This document shows positions 1 through 6,221 of a stretch of DNA of 10,413 nt, in pieces. Numbering within the stretch: the first letter of the stretch is position 1; the number at the start of each line of letters is the position of its first letter. The DNA lies in assembly GCA_035512595.1 (NCBI GenBank), contig DATKDU010000367.1:1-10413 (forward strand), written 5' to 3'. The stretch is from DATKDU01 sp035512595 (GTDB lineage Bacteria > Planctomycetota > Planctomycetia > Pirellulales > Pirellulaceae). The notes beneath the pieces were generated by a model, which saw only the letters and a program-made list of their open reading frames with translations, was not told where the DNA came from and searched no databases. Made by a program: the position numbers and the translations under genes.

Positions 1-520
1 CGGCAAGGTCCCCTTCCCCGGCGGCACCGCCCGCGACAAGGCCCGCCGGCACATGGAAGAAACGCCGTGGCACCCGCGGCGGTTCAATCCCGAGCTGAAC
101 GAAGAGTTCGTGGACATCATTGCCGACATGATGGAGAAGGACACCAGCAAGCGGATTCAGTCGGCGGCCGAGGTCGTCGCGCGGCTGGAGCAGTGGGCCA
201 GCGAGGTCGTGCCGATTGCCGGCACGCTCCAGTCACCCTGGAAATCCGGCCCGCTCCCGACCGAAGAAGAATCCCGCGGCGTTGGCCAGGACACCGAGGC
301 GAGCGAGCTGGCTTCGAGCGCCAGCCTTTCGCAGGGGACCACCCCCATTGCTTCCGCGGGACACGACACGCTGCCGGTGAGGCAGACGCGACTCGCCAGC
401 CTGCCGCCGCTGGCCGGAGCGGTCAACTGGTCGCACGTGATGCTGACGCTGATCGTGGCGGTGCCGGTGTCGATGCTGGCGGGGGCGATTCTGGCGACCG
501 TCTTGTCGTGGCTGCTGTAG
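1..520 (+). CDS. Serine/threonine protein kinase, C-terminal part (5' end outside window)
   Basis: The reading frame is open from base 2 and ends at TAG 518-520, so only the last 172 residues are present. The first visible residues (GKVPFPGGTARDKARRH, then ETPWHPRRFNPELNEEFVDI) match the end of the kinase C-lobe as it appears in planctomycete Hanks-type kinases. They are followed by DMMEKDTSKRIQSAAEVVARLE, the usual last helix where the conserved Arg of subdomain XI lies. A Ser/Thr/Pro-rich linker of about 80 residues follows. The protein ends in one hydrophobic segment of about 25 residues (HVMLTLIVAVPVSMLAGAIL onward), predicted to anchor it in the membrane with the kinase domain in the cytoplasm. 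The catalytic loop and ATP-binding motifs lie upstream of the window, so activity cannot be judged. No sensor domain follows the membrane segment, so any sensing is unlikely to be extracytoplasmic. The family call is firm; the substrate is unknown. Confidence 0.88.
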   Translation, partial: GKVPFPGGTARDKARRHMEETPWHPRRFNPELNEEFVDIIADMMEKDTSKRIQSAAEVVARLEQWASEVVPIAGTLQSPWKSGPLPTEEESRGVGQDTEASELASSASLSQGTTPIASAGHDTLPVRQTRLASLPPLAGAVNWSHVMLTLIVAVPVSMLAGAILATVLSWLL

Positions 521-613
521 CAAGCGGGCCCGCATCTGAAGTAATTCAAGGTTGTTTCCCCATTGCACCGCGCTTATCTTGTAGTCAGTTGCCGGAAATG
601 TGGACGCTCAAAT

Positions 614-697
614 CTCTGACCTCTGACCTCTGACCTCTGACCTCTGACCTCTGACCTCTGACCTCTGACCTCTGACCCCTGACCCCTGACCCCTGAC
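614..697. repeat. Heptanucleotide tandem repeat, 12 units
   Basis: Nine exact copies of CTCTGAC (614-676) are followed by three copies of the variant CCCTGAC (677-697) and a decayed unit CCCTCCC (698-704). The array ends one base before the ATG at 706. Variant units are grouped at one end, which suggests that copies arose by slippage. There are no spacers, so it is not a CRISPR array. It resembles the heptanucleotide tandem repeats described in cyanobacteria and seen in planctomycete intergenic DNA. It occupies the position of the ribosome binding site of the downstream DUF1501 gene. Confidence 0.97.
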
Positions 698-705
698 CCC
701 TCCCC

Positions 706-2073
706 ATGCTCTCCGCCGGCAAACTCCTCGCCACCGACTGCGGCCGCACGACGCGGCGGGCGCTGCTCAAATGCGGCGCGCTGTCGGCCGCCGGGCTGAC
801 GCTGGCCGATCTCTTGCGGCTGGAAGCGAGCGGTGCTGAGAATAAGCCGGCGAAATCGGTAATCCTGCTGTGGCTCTGGGGCGGGCCGAGCCACCTCGAC
901 ACGTTCGACATGAAGCCCAAGGCGCCCGGCGAATACCGCGGGCCGTATGCGCCGATCGCCACCGCTGTTCCCGGCACGCAAATCTGCGAACTGTTTCCGC
1001 TGCTCGCCAAACGGGCCGATAAGTACGCGATCATCCGCTCCCTGCGGCATTCCTCCAACGATCACGGGATTGCCGGCACGATCGGCCTGACCGGCTCGGA
1101 AAGCGGGGCGATCAGCCTCAGCGGCCAGGTGCTGCCGGGGCAAGTGCAGGCGACGCACGGCTCGGTCGCGAGCCGCGTGCTGGGCTTTGAGCCAGGACTG
1201 CCGCGGTTCGTGACGATGGGTGGCACGCTGCACCAGGGAAAGAAGTCAATTGCCGGCGAAGGGGCCGGTCCGCTCGGTGCGCTGTACGATCCGTTCCGCC
1301 TCGACTACGACGTGGCCAAGGGGGTCAAGATCCCGCAGCTCGATTTGATCGACGGGCTTTCGCCCGACGGACTGTCGTCGCGGCAAGGGCTGCGGAAGCA
1401 GATGGATTCGCTGGTGCGAGATCTGGAAATTTTTTCCGCCCCCGAGCGGCTCGACAAGTTCTACCAGCAGGCGCTGGCCTTGCTCACGTCGCCGGCCGCA
1501 CGGCAGGTCTTCGATCTGGATCAAGAGCCGGAAGCCCTGCGTAGGAAGTATGGCAAATTCCGGTTCGGCCAATGCTGCCTGATGGCCCGGCGGCTGGTGG
1601 AGGCGGGCGTGCGGTTCGTGCAGGTGAACTGGAGCTCGCACGTCGAGCCGATCGAAGACACGGGCGACGGCGGCTGGGACATGCACGACCGCAACTTCCA
1701 GCAAATGCAGGACCGCCACGCCTGGATGCTCGACCAGTCCCTGTCGGCACTCCTCGACGATCTGTCCGATCGCGGCCTGCTCAGCGAGACGATCGTCGTC
1801 GCCAAGGGGGAATTCGGCCGCACGCCGAAGATCAACAACAAAGCCGGTCGCGACCACTGGAACCAGTGCTACTCGGCACTCGTCGCCGGCGGCGGGCTGA
1901 ATGCCGGCATCGTCGTCGGCGAGAGCGACGCCCGCGGCGAGCACCCGGCGTCGCGGCCGGTCACTCCCGCCGATCTGTTCCGCACGGTCCTTTCCCAGCT
2001 CGGCATCGGCACGACGCAGCTCACCAGCGCGGGACTACCGCTGCTGGGTGAGGTGATTGAGGAACTGGTGTAG
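706..2073 (+). CDS. DUF1501 family protein A (Tat-exported, alkaline phosphatase/sulfatase-like fold)
   Basis: This 455-residue protein has a twin-arginine signal: TTRRALLK with the arginines at residues 17-18, then a hydrophobic stretch ending near ASGAEN (about 42-46). The DUF1501 core follows with its usual landmarks: GGPSHLDTFDMKP at 59-71, GWDMHD at 323-328 (most members have WDTHG), GEFGRTP at 368-374 and GRDHW at 381-385. By analogy with the alkaline phosphatase/sulfatase superfamily, the Asp and His residues in these motifs are likely metal ligands, but no substrate is known for the family. Length is normal. The ATG at 706 was chosen because it places the Tat motif close to the N-terminus; no Shine-Dalgarno sequence precedes it because the leader is the heptamer repeat plus CCCTCCCC. 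It lies 185 bp after the kinase gene and 14 bp before the TolB-like gene on the same strand, so co-transcription with the latter is plausible. Confidence 0.93.
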   Translation: MLSAGKLLATDCGRTTRRALLKCGALSAAGLTLADLLRLEASGAENKPAKSVILLWLWGGPSHLDTFDMKPKAPGEYRGPYAPIATAVPGTQICELFPLLAKRADKYAIIRSLRHSSNDHGIAGTIGLTGSESGAISLSGQVLPGQVQATHGSVASRVLGFEPGLPRFVTMGGTLHQGKKSIAGEGAGPLGALYDPFRLDYDVAKGVKIPQLDLIDGLSPDGLSSRQGLRKQMDSLVRDLEIFSAPERLDKFYQQALALLTSPAARQVFDLDQEPEALRRKYGKFRFGQCCLMARRLVEAGVRFVQVNWSSHVEPIEDTGDGGWDMHDRNFQQMQDRHAWMLDQSLSALLDDLSDRGLLSETIVVAKGEFGRTPKINNKAGRDHWNQCYSALVAGGGLNAGIVVGESDARGEHPASRPVTPADLFRTVLSQLGIGTTQLTSAGLPLLGEVIEELV

Positions 2074-2077
2074 CGGC

Positions 2078-2219
2078 CAAAGCACCAATGACCAAGCACC
2101 AAAACCCAAACAATTTCCAAGCACCAAATCCAAATGATGGACGCCGCACGTTGCGCCGGTCATTTGGATTTCGTATTTCGGATTTGTTTGGGATTTGGTG
2201 CTTGAGGTTTGGTGCTTCG
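2078..2219. repeat. Large intergenic palindrome (two 60-nt arms)
   Basis: The left arm (2078-2137) and the reverse complement of the right arm (2160-2219) align without gaps; I count about 48 matches in 60 by eye. They enclose a 22-nt spacer. The motif AAGCACCAAA with CCCAAACAA recurs within each arm. The AT-rich, low-complexity text differs from the surrounding high-GC coding DNA and resembles dispersed intergenic repeats of planctomycetes and verrucomicrobia. It begins 5 bases after the DUF1501 A stop codon and covers the start codon and most of the signal-peptide codons of the next gene. Confidence 0.9.
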
Positions 2220-3059
2220 GCGCTTCTTCTTCTTTCCACCTTCCCAGTCCATGCCCAGCCGTTCGACCGCCTCACCACGGACGGCCATTTGAAGCAGCGC
2301 CCCGTATGGTCCCCCGATGGCCAGTGGCTGGCCTTCACGCGTCACGAAGGGGCGACGATCTTTCTGTTCGTCTGCTCGGCCGACGGCAAAACCGAGCGGC
2401 GGCTTACCAGCCACAGCAATCCGGAGTTCGATGCCGACTGGTCGCCGGACGGCAAGCGGCTGGTGCTGGCCTACGACAAGGCCTCGCCCAATCAGGGGGA
2501 CATCGACGTCAACGTCGTAAACCTCGACGGTACCGATTTCAAAGTCCTCGCCGGAACCGATGGCAAACTGTCGCACGAAGAATGGCCGAGTTGGTCCCCC
2601 GACGGGCAGCTCGTCGCGTACTCGTCCACGCGCGACGACAACCAGGAGCTGTACATCGTCAAACCCGACGGCAGCGAGAAGAAGCGGCTCACGACCGACC
2701 TGGGCATCGACGCCCATCCCGCCTGGTCCCCCGACAGCAAGCGGATCGTCTTCGCCACCAGCCGCTGGGGAGACATGGAGCTGGCCGTCATGAATGCCGA
2801 CGGCACCGGTCTCACCCGCCTGACCGAAAGCCCTGGGCTTGATGACTACCCGCGCTTTAGCCCCGACGGCAAGCGAATCGCCTTCACGACCAACCGCAAC
2901 GGCAACCTGGAGATCTACACGATCGACCCCGATGGCAAGAACCCGCGGAACGAAACGCAGCACGAGGGGATCGACAACTTTCCGTCGTGGACGCCCGACG
3001 GGCGGCTGACGTTCGTCTCCAACCGCGACGGGGGGTTTGAAATCTACGTGGCCAATTGA
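2088..3059 (+). CDS. TolB-like beta-propeller (PD40/WD40-like) exported protein
   Basis: The 323-residue product is built from about six propeller blades carrying the PD40 signature: WSPDGQWLAF (from W74), WSPDGKRLVL, WSPDGQLVAY, WSPDSKRIVF, FSPDGKRIAF and a last variant WTPDGRLTF. Each is followed by an xxELYxVxxDG-type strand, as in the C-terminal domain of TolB and related periplasmic proteins. A hydrophobic segment with a good cleavage site (residues 33-56, ending PVHA before QPFD) indicates Sec export. The OmpA-interacting N-terminal domain of true TolB is absent, so I do not assign tolB. The start is uncertain. ATG 2088 gives a 32-residue basic leader encoded by the surrounding palindrome; TTG 2184 or TTG 2202 would leave a more ordinary signal peptide. 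No other in-frame ATG lies upstream of the propeller. Such proteins usually act as binding scaffolds; partner unknown. Confidence 0.88.
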   Translation: MTKHQNPNNFQAPNPNDGRRTLRRSFGFRISDLFGIWCLRFGASALLLLSTFPVHAQPFDRLTTDGHLKQRPVWSPDGQWLAFTRHEGATIFLFVCSADGKTERRLTSHSNPEFDADWSPDGKRLVLAYDKASPNQGDIDVNVVNLDGTDFKVLAGTDGKLSHEEWPSWSPDGQLVAYSSTRDDNQELYIVKPDGSEKKRLTTDLGIDAHPAWSPDSKRIVFATSRWGDMELAVMNADGTGLTRLTESPGLDDYPRFSPDGKRIAFTTNRNGNLEIYTIDPDGKNPRNETQHEGIDNFPSWTPDGRLTFVSNRDGGFEIYVAN

Positions 3060-3060
3060 A

Positions 3061-3087
3061 GCGAGCCGCGGGGTTTATCCCGCGGCC
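3061..3087 (+). repeat. GC-rich hairpin repeat, copy 1 (possible terminator)
   Basis: GCCGCGGG (3065-3072) pairs with CCCGCGGC (3079-3086) around a GTTTAT loop, one base after the TolB-like stop codon. The same hairpin with the same GCGAG flank occurs in reverse orientation at 7918-7945. There is no T-run after it, so intrinsic termination is possible but not shown. An mRNA 3'-end protecting role, as for some REP elements, is an alternative. Confidence 0.8.
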
Positions 3088-3173
3088 CAATTCAAAACGC
3101 TTTGGCGCCACCCGTTCAGGCCATGGGGATAAGCCCTCGTTGTTATACGTATCTTTGCCGACTACGTTGTCGC

Positions 3174-3262
3174 CGCCGCGTAGCGGCGCACTGCTGGTAG
3201 CCGGGCCTTTCAAGGCCCGGTACGGTAATGTCGTCCCGCATTCTCCCCGTCGCGTAGCGACG
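3174..3262. repeat. REP-like hairpin array, left side of IS200-like transposase
   Basis: Three hairpins lie in series. Hairpin 1 (3174-3188) is CGCCGC/GCGGCG with loop GTA. Hairpin 2 (3201-3220) has perfect 9-bp arms CCGGGCCTT/AAGGCCCGG, with the tetranucleotide GTAG immediately 5' at 3197-3200. Hairpin 3 (3248-3262) is CGTCGC/GCGACG with loop GTA and a GATTGCC tail. The same elements recur in reversed order and orientation at 3778-3877, on the other side of the transposase gene. Confidence 0.92.
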
Positions 3263-3289
3263 ATTGCCCCGTCCTCCGCCAGGCGTGCC

Positions 3290-3742
3290 ATGGCCAACAC
3301 GTACACCTCCCTGCATTACCATTTCATTTTCAGCACCAAGCATCGCCAGCCTTGGATCCGGCCGGAGATCGAAGAGAGGATTTGGGAATACCTGGGAGGA
3401 ATCGCCCGCAAGAACAAGATGAAGCCCCTCAAAACCGGCAGCGTCGATGACCATATTCATATGCTCCTCGGTGCGCCGCCGACGCTCGCGCCGGCGAAAA
3501 TCGCGCAGCTCATCAAAGGCGGATCGTCCGCCTGGATCCACGACACGTTCCCCGATTTGAGGGCGCTGGCCTGGCAAGACGGCTACGGCGCATTTACGGT
3601 CAGCAAGTCGGGAGTCCCCGACGTGACCGCTTACATCGAAAATCAGCGCGAGCACCATCGCACGCGGACGTATCAGGAGGAGTACCGCGCGCTCCTTGAC
3701 CGGCATGGAATCGAATTCGATGAGCGCTATCTCTGGGATTGA
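3290..3742 (+). CDS. IS200/IS605-family-like Y1 (HUH) transposase, REP-flanked
   Basis: The 150-residue product is the size of IS200/IS605 TnpA proteins and starts with the typical YTSLHYHFIFSTKHRQPWI. The HUH metal-binding motif is DHIHMLL with His55 and His57. The probable catalytic tyrosine is Tyr115 in AYIENQREHH, with Gln119 four residues on, which matches the Y-x3-Q spacing of IS608 TnpA. The family cuts single-stranded DNA at the foot of hairpins through a 5'-phosphotyrosine link. All key residues are present, so the enzyme may be active. The start at ATG 3290 is chosen because the conserved domain begins there; the open frame continues upstream to 3056, but that stretch only translates repeat DNA. 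No tnpB/iscB partner or conventional IS boundary is visible. Instead mirror-image hairpin arrays flank the gene, so it resembles a RAYT-type domesticated transposase more than a simple IS. Confidence 0.9.
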   Translation: MANTYTSLHYHFIFSTKHRQPWIRPEIEERIWEYLGGIARKNKMKPLKTGSVDDHIHMLLGAPPTLAPAKIAQLIKGGSSAWIHDTFPDLRALAWQDGYGAFTVSKSGVPDVTAYIENQREHHRTRTYQEEYRALLDRHGIEFDERYLWD

Positions 3743-3777
3743 AACCCCGCGATTGGGCGCAACTGCTTGCGCGGAGC

Positions 3778-3877
3778 GGCAATCGTCTCTACGCGACGGG
3801 ACGCAATTGGCTAGCGCCACGCGACCGGGCCTTGAAAGGCCCGGCTACCGGCAATCGTCGCTCCGCGACGGCACGCA
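3778..3877. repeat. REP-like hairpin array, right side of IS200-like transposase
   Basis: This mirrors the left array. A GGCAATCGTC arm paired with GACG (3784-3798) is the reverse complement of left hairpin 3 with one changed base. Hairpin 3825-3844 (CCGGGCCTT/AAGGCCCGG) carries CTAC at 3845-3848, that is GTAG at the same foot on the other strand. A further CGTCGC/GCGACG hairpin with loop TCC lies at 3856-3870, again preceded by GGCAAT. The array fills most of the gap between the convergent transposase and DUF1501 B genes. Confidence 0.92.
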
Positions 3878-3904
3878 ATCCCCACTCCGCAACAGAACAG
3901 TCCC

Positions 3905-5338
3905 TCAAAACAGCCCCTCAATCGGCTCCCCGTGATACACATGGTGCGGCCGATCGGCGTGGTCGTGCCAGGCGGCAGTCGGGGGAATGCCGAGGGCGTG
4001 GTAGATCGAGGCGGCCATGAACTCCGGGGTTTGCGGATCGGCGGCTGGGTAGCCGCCGATCTTGTCGGACGCGCCGATGACATTTCCGCCCTTCACGCCG
4101 CCGCCGGCAAAGAAAACCGTTTGCACCGCGCCCCAGTGGTCGCGGCCGGGGAGCTTGTAGTGCTGCGGCAGGTGGGTGATCTTCGGCGTGCGGCCGAACT
4201 CGCCGGCCATGACGATCAGCGTGTCGTCGAGCATGCCGCTCTCCGCCAGGTCGTCGATCAGTGCCGACACGCAGCGGTCCATCGGCGGCAGGAGCTTCTC
4301 CTTGAGGTGCGGGAAGGCCTCGCCGTGCGTGTCCCACGTTTCGTTGTTGCCCAGGTTGATCTGCACCAGGTTCACGCCCGCCTCGACCAGCCGCCTGGCC
4401 ATCAGGCACGACCAGCCGAAGCTGTTCTTGCCGTACCGCTCCTGCGTCTTGTCATCTGCCCGCGTGACGTCGAACGCCCGCTGCACGCTCGCGTCGGTGA
4501 GGAGTGAAATCACCCCCTGGCGGAACTTGTCGTAGTTTTCCACGCGTGCCGAGCCGTCCAGGTCGCGGCGCTGGTCTTCCAGCGTGGCCAGCAGGCTCGC
4601 CCGATTGGCCAGCCGCCCATCCGCGAACCCCTGCGGCAGCGACAGGTTGGGCGCCTGAAAGACCCGCTCGTCCTTGTGGCCGCGCTCCTGGTGGTCGAAC
4701 TGGTACTGCGGGAAGGCGCCGTAGGACGTGTTGTGAAAGGGCGAGGCCTCAATGAACCACGGGCTGCGATGGGCCCCCATGATGCCGGCGAACTGGCCGG
4801 GGATGACGCGGCCGGAGTAGTGGACCAATCGCTCGGGGAGGACGACTGCCGGCGGCAGGTTGTTCCGCAGCCTGGTTGTCGCGCCGGCAACGGCTGCGAT
4901 ACTCGGCCAGTCGGTGGGCTGCGGCGCACCGGGGCTGAAACCGGGGGGCGTCACCGACCGGCCGGTAAGCATAATGTGGTGCCCCAGCGAATGGTCGTTG
5001 GTCGGATGGGTCAGCGACCGCACGAGGGCCCACTTGCCACTTCGCTCTGCGAGGAGCGGCAGATGCTCGCAAATCTGAATGCCCGGCGTCTTGGTGCTGA
5101 TCGGCTTGAATTCGCCGCGGATATTCTCCGGCGCATCGGGCTTCATGTCGAAGCTGTCGTGCTGCGCTAGTCCCCCGGACAGAAAAATGTAGATGCACGA
5201 CTTGGCCTTCTGCCTGGGCGCGCTTCCCTGCTCCGCGCCGATCGCCCGCAGGCCGGCCAGGTGGTTCATCCCCAGTCCCAACAGCCCGATCGATCCGGCC
5301 TGGAGCATCGTGCGGCGGGTGATGTTCGGGTGGTGCAT
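3905..5338 (-). CDS. DUF1501 family protein B (Tat-exported)
   Basis: The 477-residue product starts MHHPNITRRTMLQAGSIGLL, a clear twin-arginine signal with arginines at residues 8-9 and a hydrophobic stretch to about residue 35. DUF1501 landmarks are all present: GGLAQHDSFDMKP at 55-67, WDTHG at 335-339, GEFGRTP at 379-385 and GRDHW at 398-402. The family shares the fold of the alkaline phosphatase/sulfatase superfamily and its substrate is unknown. ATG 5338 is supported by the nearby Tat motif and by an AGGA about 9 nt upstream (TAGGAATCAGCC before ATG). The C-terminal tail carries a His/Asp-rich stretch (AAWHDHADRPHHVYHG), which could bind metal or be incidental. It sits alone between two transposase loci, with no DUF1549/1553 partner adjacent. 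Relative to protein A it has a longer middle region and differs at many positions, so it is a divergent paralogue and not a recent duplicate. Confidence 0.94.
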   Translation of the reverse strand: MHHPNITRRTMLQAGSIGLLGLGMNHLAGLRAIGAEQGSAPRQKAKSCIYIFLSGGLAQHDSFDMKPDAPENIRGEFKPISTKTPGIQICEHLPLLAERSGKWALVRSLTHPTNDHSLGHHIMLTGRSVTPPGFSPGAPQPTDWPSIAAVAGATTRLRNNLPPAVVLPERLVHYSGRVIPGQFAGIMGAHRSPWFIEASPFHNTSYGAFPQYQFDHQERGHKDERVFQAPNLSLPQGFADGRLANRASLLATLEDQRRDLDGSARVENYDKFRQGVISLLTDASVQRAFDVTRADDKTQERYGKNSFGWSCLMARRLVEAGVNLVQINLGNNETWDTHGEAFPHLKEKLLPPMDRCVSALIDDLAESGMLDDTLIVMAGEFGRTPKITHLPQHYKLPGRDHWGAVQTVFFAGGGVKGGNVIGASDKIGGYPAADPQTPEFMAASIYHALGIPPTAAWHDHADRPHHVYHGEPIEGLF

Positions 5339-5351
5339 GGCTGATTCCTAT

Positions 5352-5436
5352 GGTTAACCCCCGCGTCCACGCGGGGTAATGGTTCGTCCGTCCGCCCGGC
5401 ACCGTCGCCTGGGTTAACCCCCGCGTCCACGCGGCG
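5352..5436. repeat. GGTTAA-type REP elements, two copies, on the 3' side of the RAYT gene
   Basis: Copy 1 (5352-5376) is GGTTAAC followed by an 8-bp hairpin CCCCGCGT/ACGCGGGG with a CC loop. Copy 2 (5412-5436) is GGTTAAC plus CC and then the hairpin CCGCGT/ACGCGG with a CC loop. Both have the same orientation and are separated by about 35 bp of unrelated sequence. They lie between the RAYT stop codon (5440) and the DUF1501 B start (5338). The same unit occurs four more times beyond the 5' end of the RAYT gene. Confidence 0.93.
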
Positions 5437-5439
5437 CCA

Positions 5440-6036
5440 TCATCGATCAAACAGTTTAATCCACGGCCATTGTTGGCGGGCCAGACCAGCTTCGACCGGA
5501 TTGTTGTGTACATACTTGATGGCGTGCTCGAGTTCCACGTCATCAAAGAGAAAGACCTTCCACCCATGCTCGGCCCACGGACTTGGAAGACGTTCGTTCG
5601 GCAGCGGATACTCAGACAGCGGATGCAAACCGTCGCTCCGAAGCCGTCTCGACGCGGCTCGCTTCAAGTAACCCGCAATGTCCTCCGCGTACATTTCCTG
5701 CCGCGCTGCGACGATGTGGACATGATCGGGCATGATGGCGGCGGCATAAAACACGAGCCCCAACTTACCGATGATCTCGCCAAATCCAGTGGCAATGGAT
5801 TCTCGTTGTCGATCCGAGAATCGGACCGCTGGATAATCGAGCCTGGCCCGCATTTCGCCAAGTTGTTCGGCCTCCGCGAGCGTCAACGTCGTATCCTGCC
5901 TGAGGGGCTTTGGTGGACCGAATGGCCGCAACCGATTGGAACCCACGTAGCGAGACCACGAGCCGCGAGGGTCGTTCGGAAGCCAGAATCCATAAGCTCC
6001 AAAAATGATGTGGTAGGCAATGACCGAACGTGACAT
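5440..6036 (-). CDS. REP-associated tyrosine transposase (RAYT, Y1/HUH)
   Basis: The 198-residue protein begins MSRSVIAYHIIFGAYGFWLPND, a frequent start in planctomycete Y1 transposases. It has the HUH motif MPDHVHIV (His105, His107) and the RAYT-type C-terminal motif AIKYVHNNPVEAGL with probable catalytic Tyr175. The longer protein, the NNPVEAGL tail and the repeats around it fit the REP-associated class (TnpA_REP) better than classical IS200. RAYTs nick and move REP hairpins in single-stranded form and are usually single-copy, vertically inherited genes. The start at ATG 6036 has a strong ribosome binding site (GAGGAG, 8 nt upstream), so it is probably expressed. Two GGTTAA-type repeats lie after the gene and four before it. 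It shares only the general HUH fold signature with the transposase at 3290-3742. Confidence 0.92.
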   Translation of the reverse strand: MSRSVIAYHIIFGAYGFWLPNDPRGSWSRYVGSNRLRPFGPPKPLRQDTTLTLAEAEQLGEMRARLDYPAVRFSDRQRESIATGFGEIIGKLGLVFYAAAIMPDHVHIVAARQEMYAEDIAGYLKRAASRRLRSDGLHPLSEYPLPNERLPSPWAEHGWKVFLFDDVELEHAIKYVHNNPVEAGLARQQWPWIKLFDR

Positions 6037-6089
6037 CGAAGGAGCTCCTCACGCTGCGAGCACCACAATTTATCGAATGCCGCGGTACG

Positions 6090-6221
6090 GGTTAACCCCG
6101 GCGTCCACGCCGGGATATGCCAGCGCCGGGCCGACGCCGCGTGGACGCGGCGGTTAACCCCAGGCGTCCACGCCGGGGCGCCTACGCCGAGTTCAGCGCC
6201 GCGTGGGCGCGGCGGTTAACC
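6090..6221. repeat. GGTTAA-type REP cluster, four copies, upstream of the RAYT gene
   Basis: The copies are as follows. Direct copy 6090-6114: GGTTAA, then hairpin CCCGGCGT/ACGCCGGG with loop CC. Inverted copy 6136-6159: hairpin CCGCGT/ACGCGG, then GGTTAACC. Direct copy 6152-6178, with arms around GCGTCCACGC. Inverted copy 6196-6221: a hairpin centred on CCGCGTGGGCGCGG, then GGTTAACC. The second and third copies are head-to-head and share one self-complementary GGTTAACC (6152-6159), as in BIME-type REP pairs. The last copy runs into the 3' end of the WD40 gene. Confidence 0.93.

Noticed and set aside
521..613. Possible promoter after the kinase gene.
   Set aside because: TTG- and TAT-like hexamers occur, but no pair has acceptable spacing, so nothing was annotated.
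614..697. CRISPR array.
   Set aside because: Units are contiguous 7-mers with no spacers, and no cas genes are nearby.
574..1233. Long minus-strand frame whose product contains a VRGQRSE-type heptapeptide repeat.
   Set aside because: It runs antisense through the DUF1501 A gene, and the peptide repeat is only the heptanucleotide array read in frame. Such artefacts are common in high-GC genomes.
1246..1944. 232-codon minus-strand open frame.
   Set aside because: Antisense to DUF1501 A with no recognisable domain.
2160..2963. 267-codon minus-strand open frame.
   Set aside because: Antisense to the TolB-like gene; its composition is that of a complementary reading of the PD40 repeats.
2088..3059. 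Assignment as tolB.
   Set aside because: The N-terminal TolB domain is missing, and there is no tol-pal neighbourhood; only the PD40 propeller is shared.
3056..3289. 78-residue N-terminal extension of the IS200-like transposase.
   Set aside because: It translates the hairpin array and begins inside the end of the TolB-like gene. The conserved domain starts at ATG 3290.
3174..3877. Conventional insertion sequence with defined ends and target duplication.
   Set aside because: IS200/IS605 elements lack terminal inverted repeats and target duplications, and here multiple mirrored hairpins replace the usual single left and right ends, so no boundaries can be set.
5470..6033. 187-codon plus-strand open frame.
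   Set aside because: Mirror of the RAYT gene, which has the HUH and Tyr motifs and a good ribosome binding site on the minus strand.
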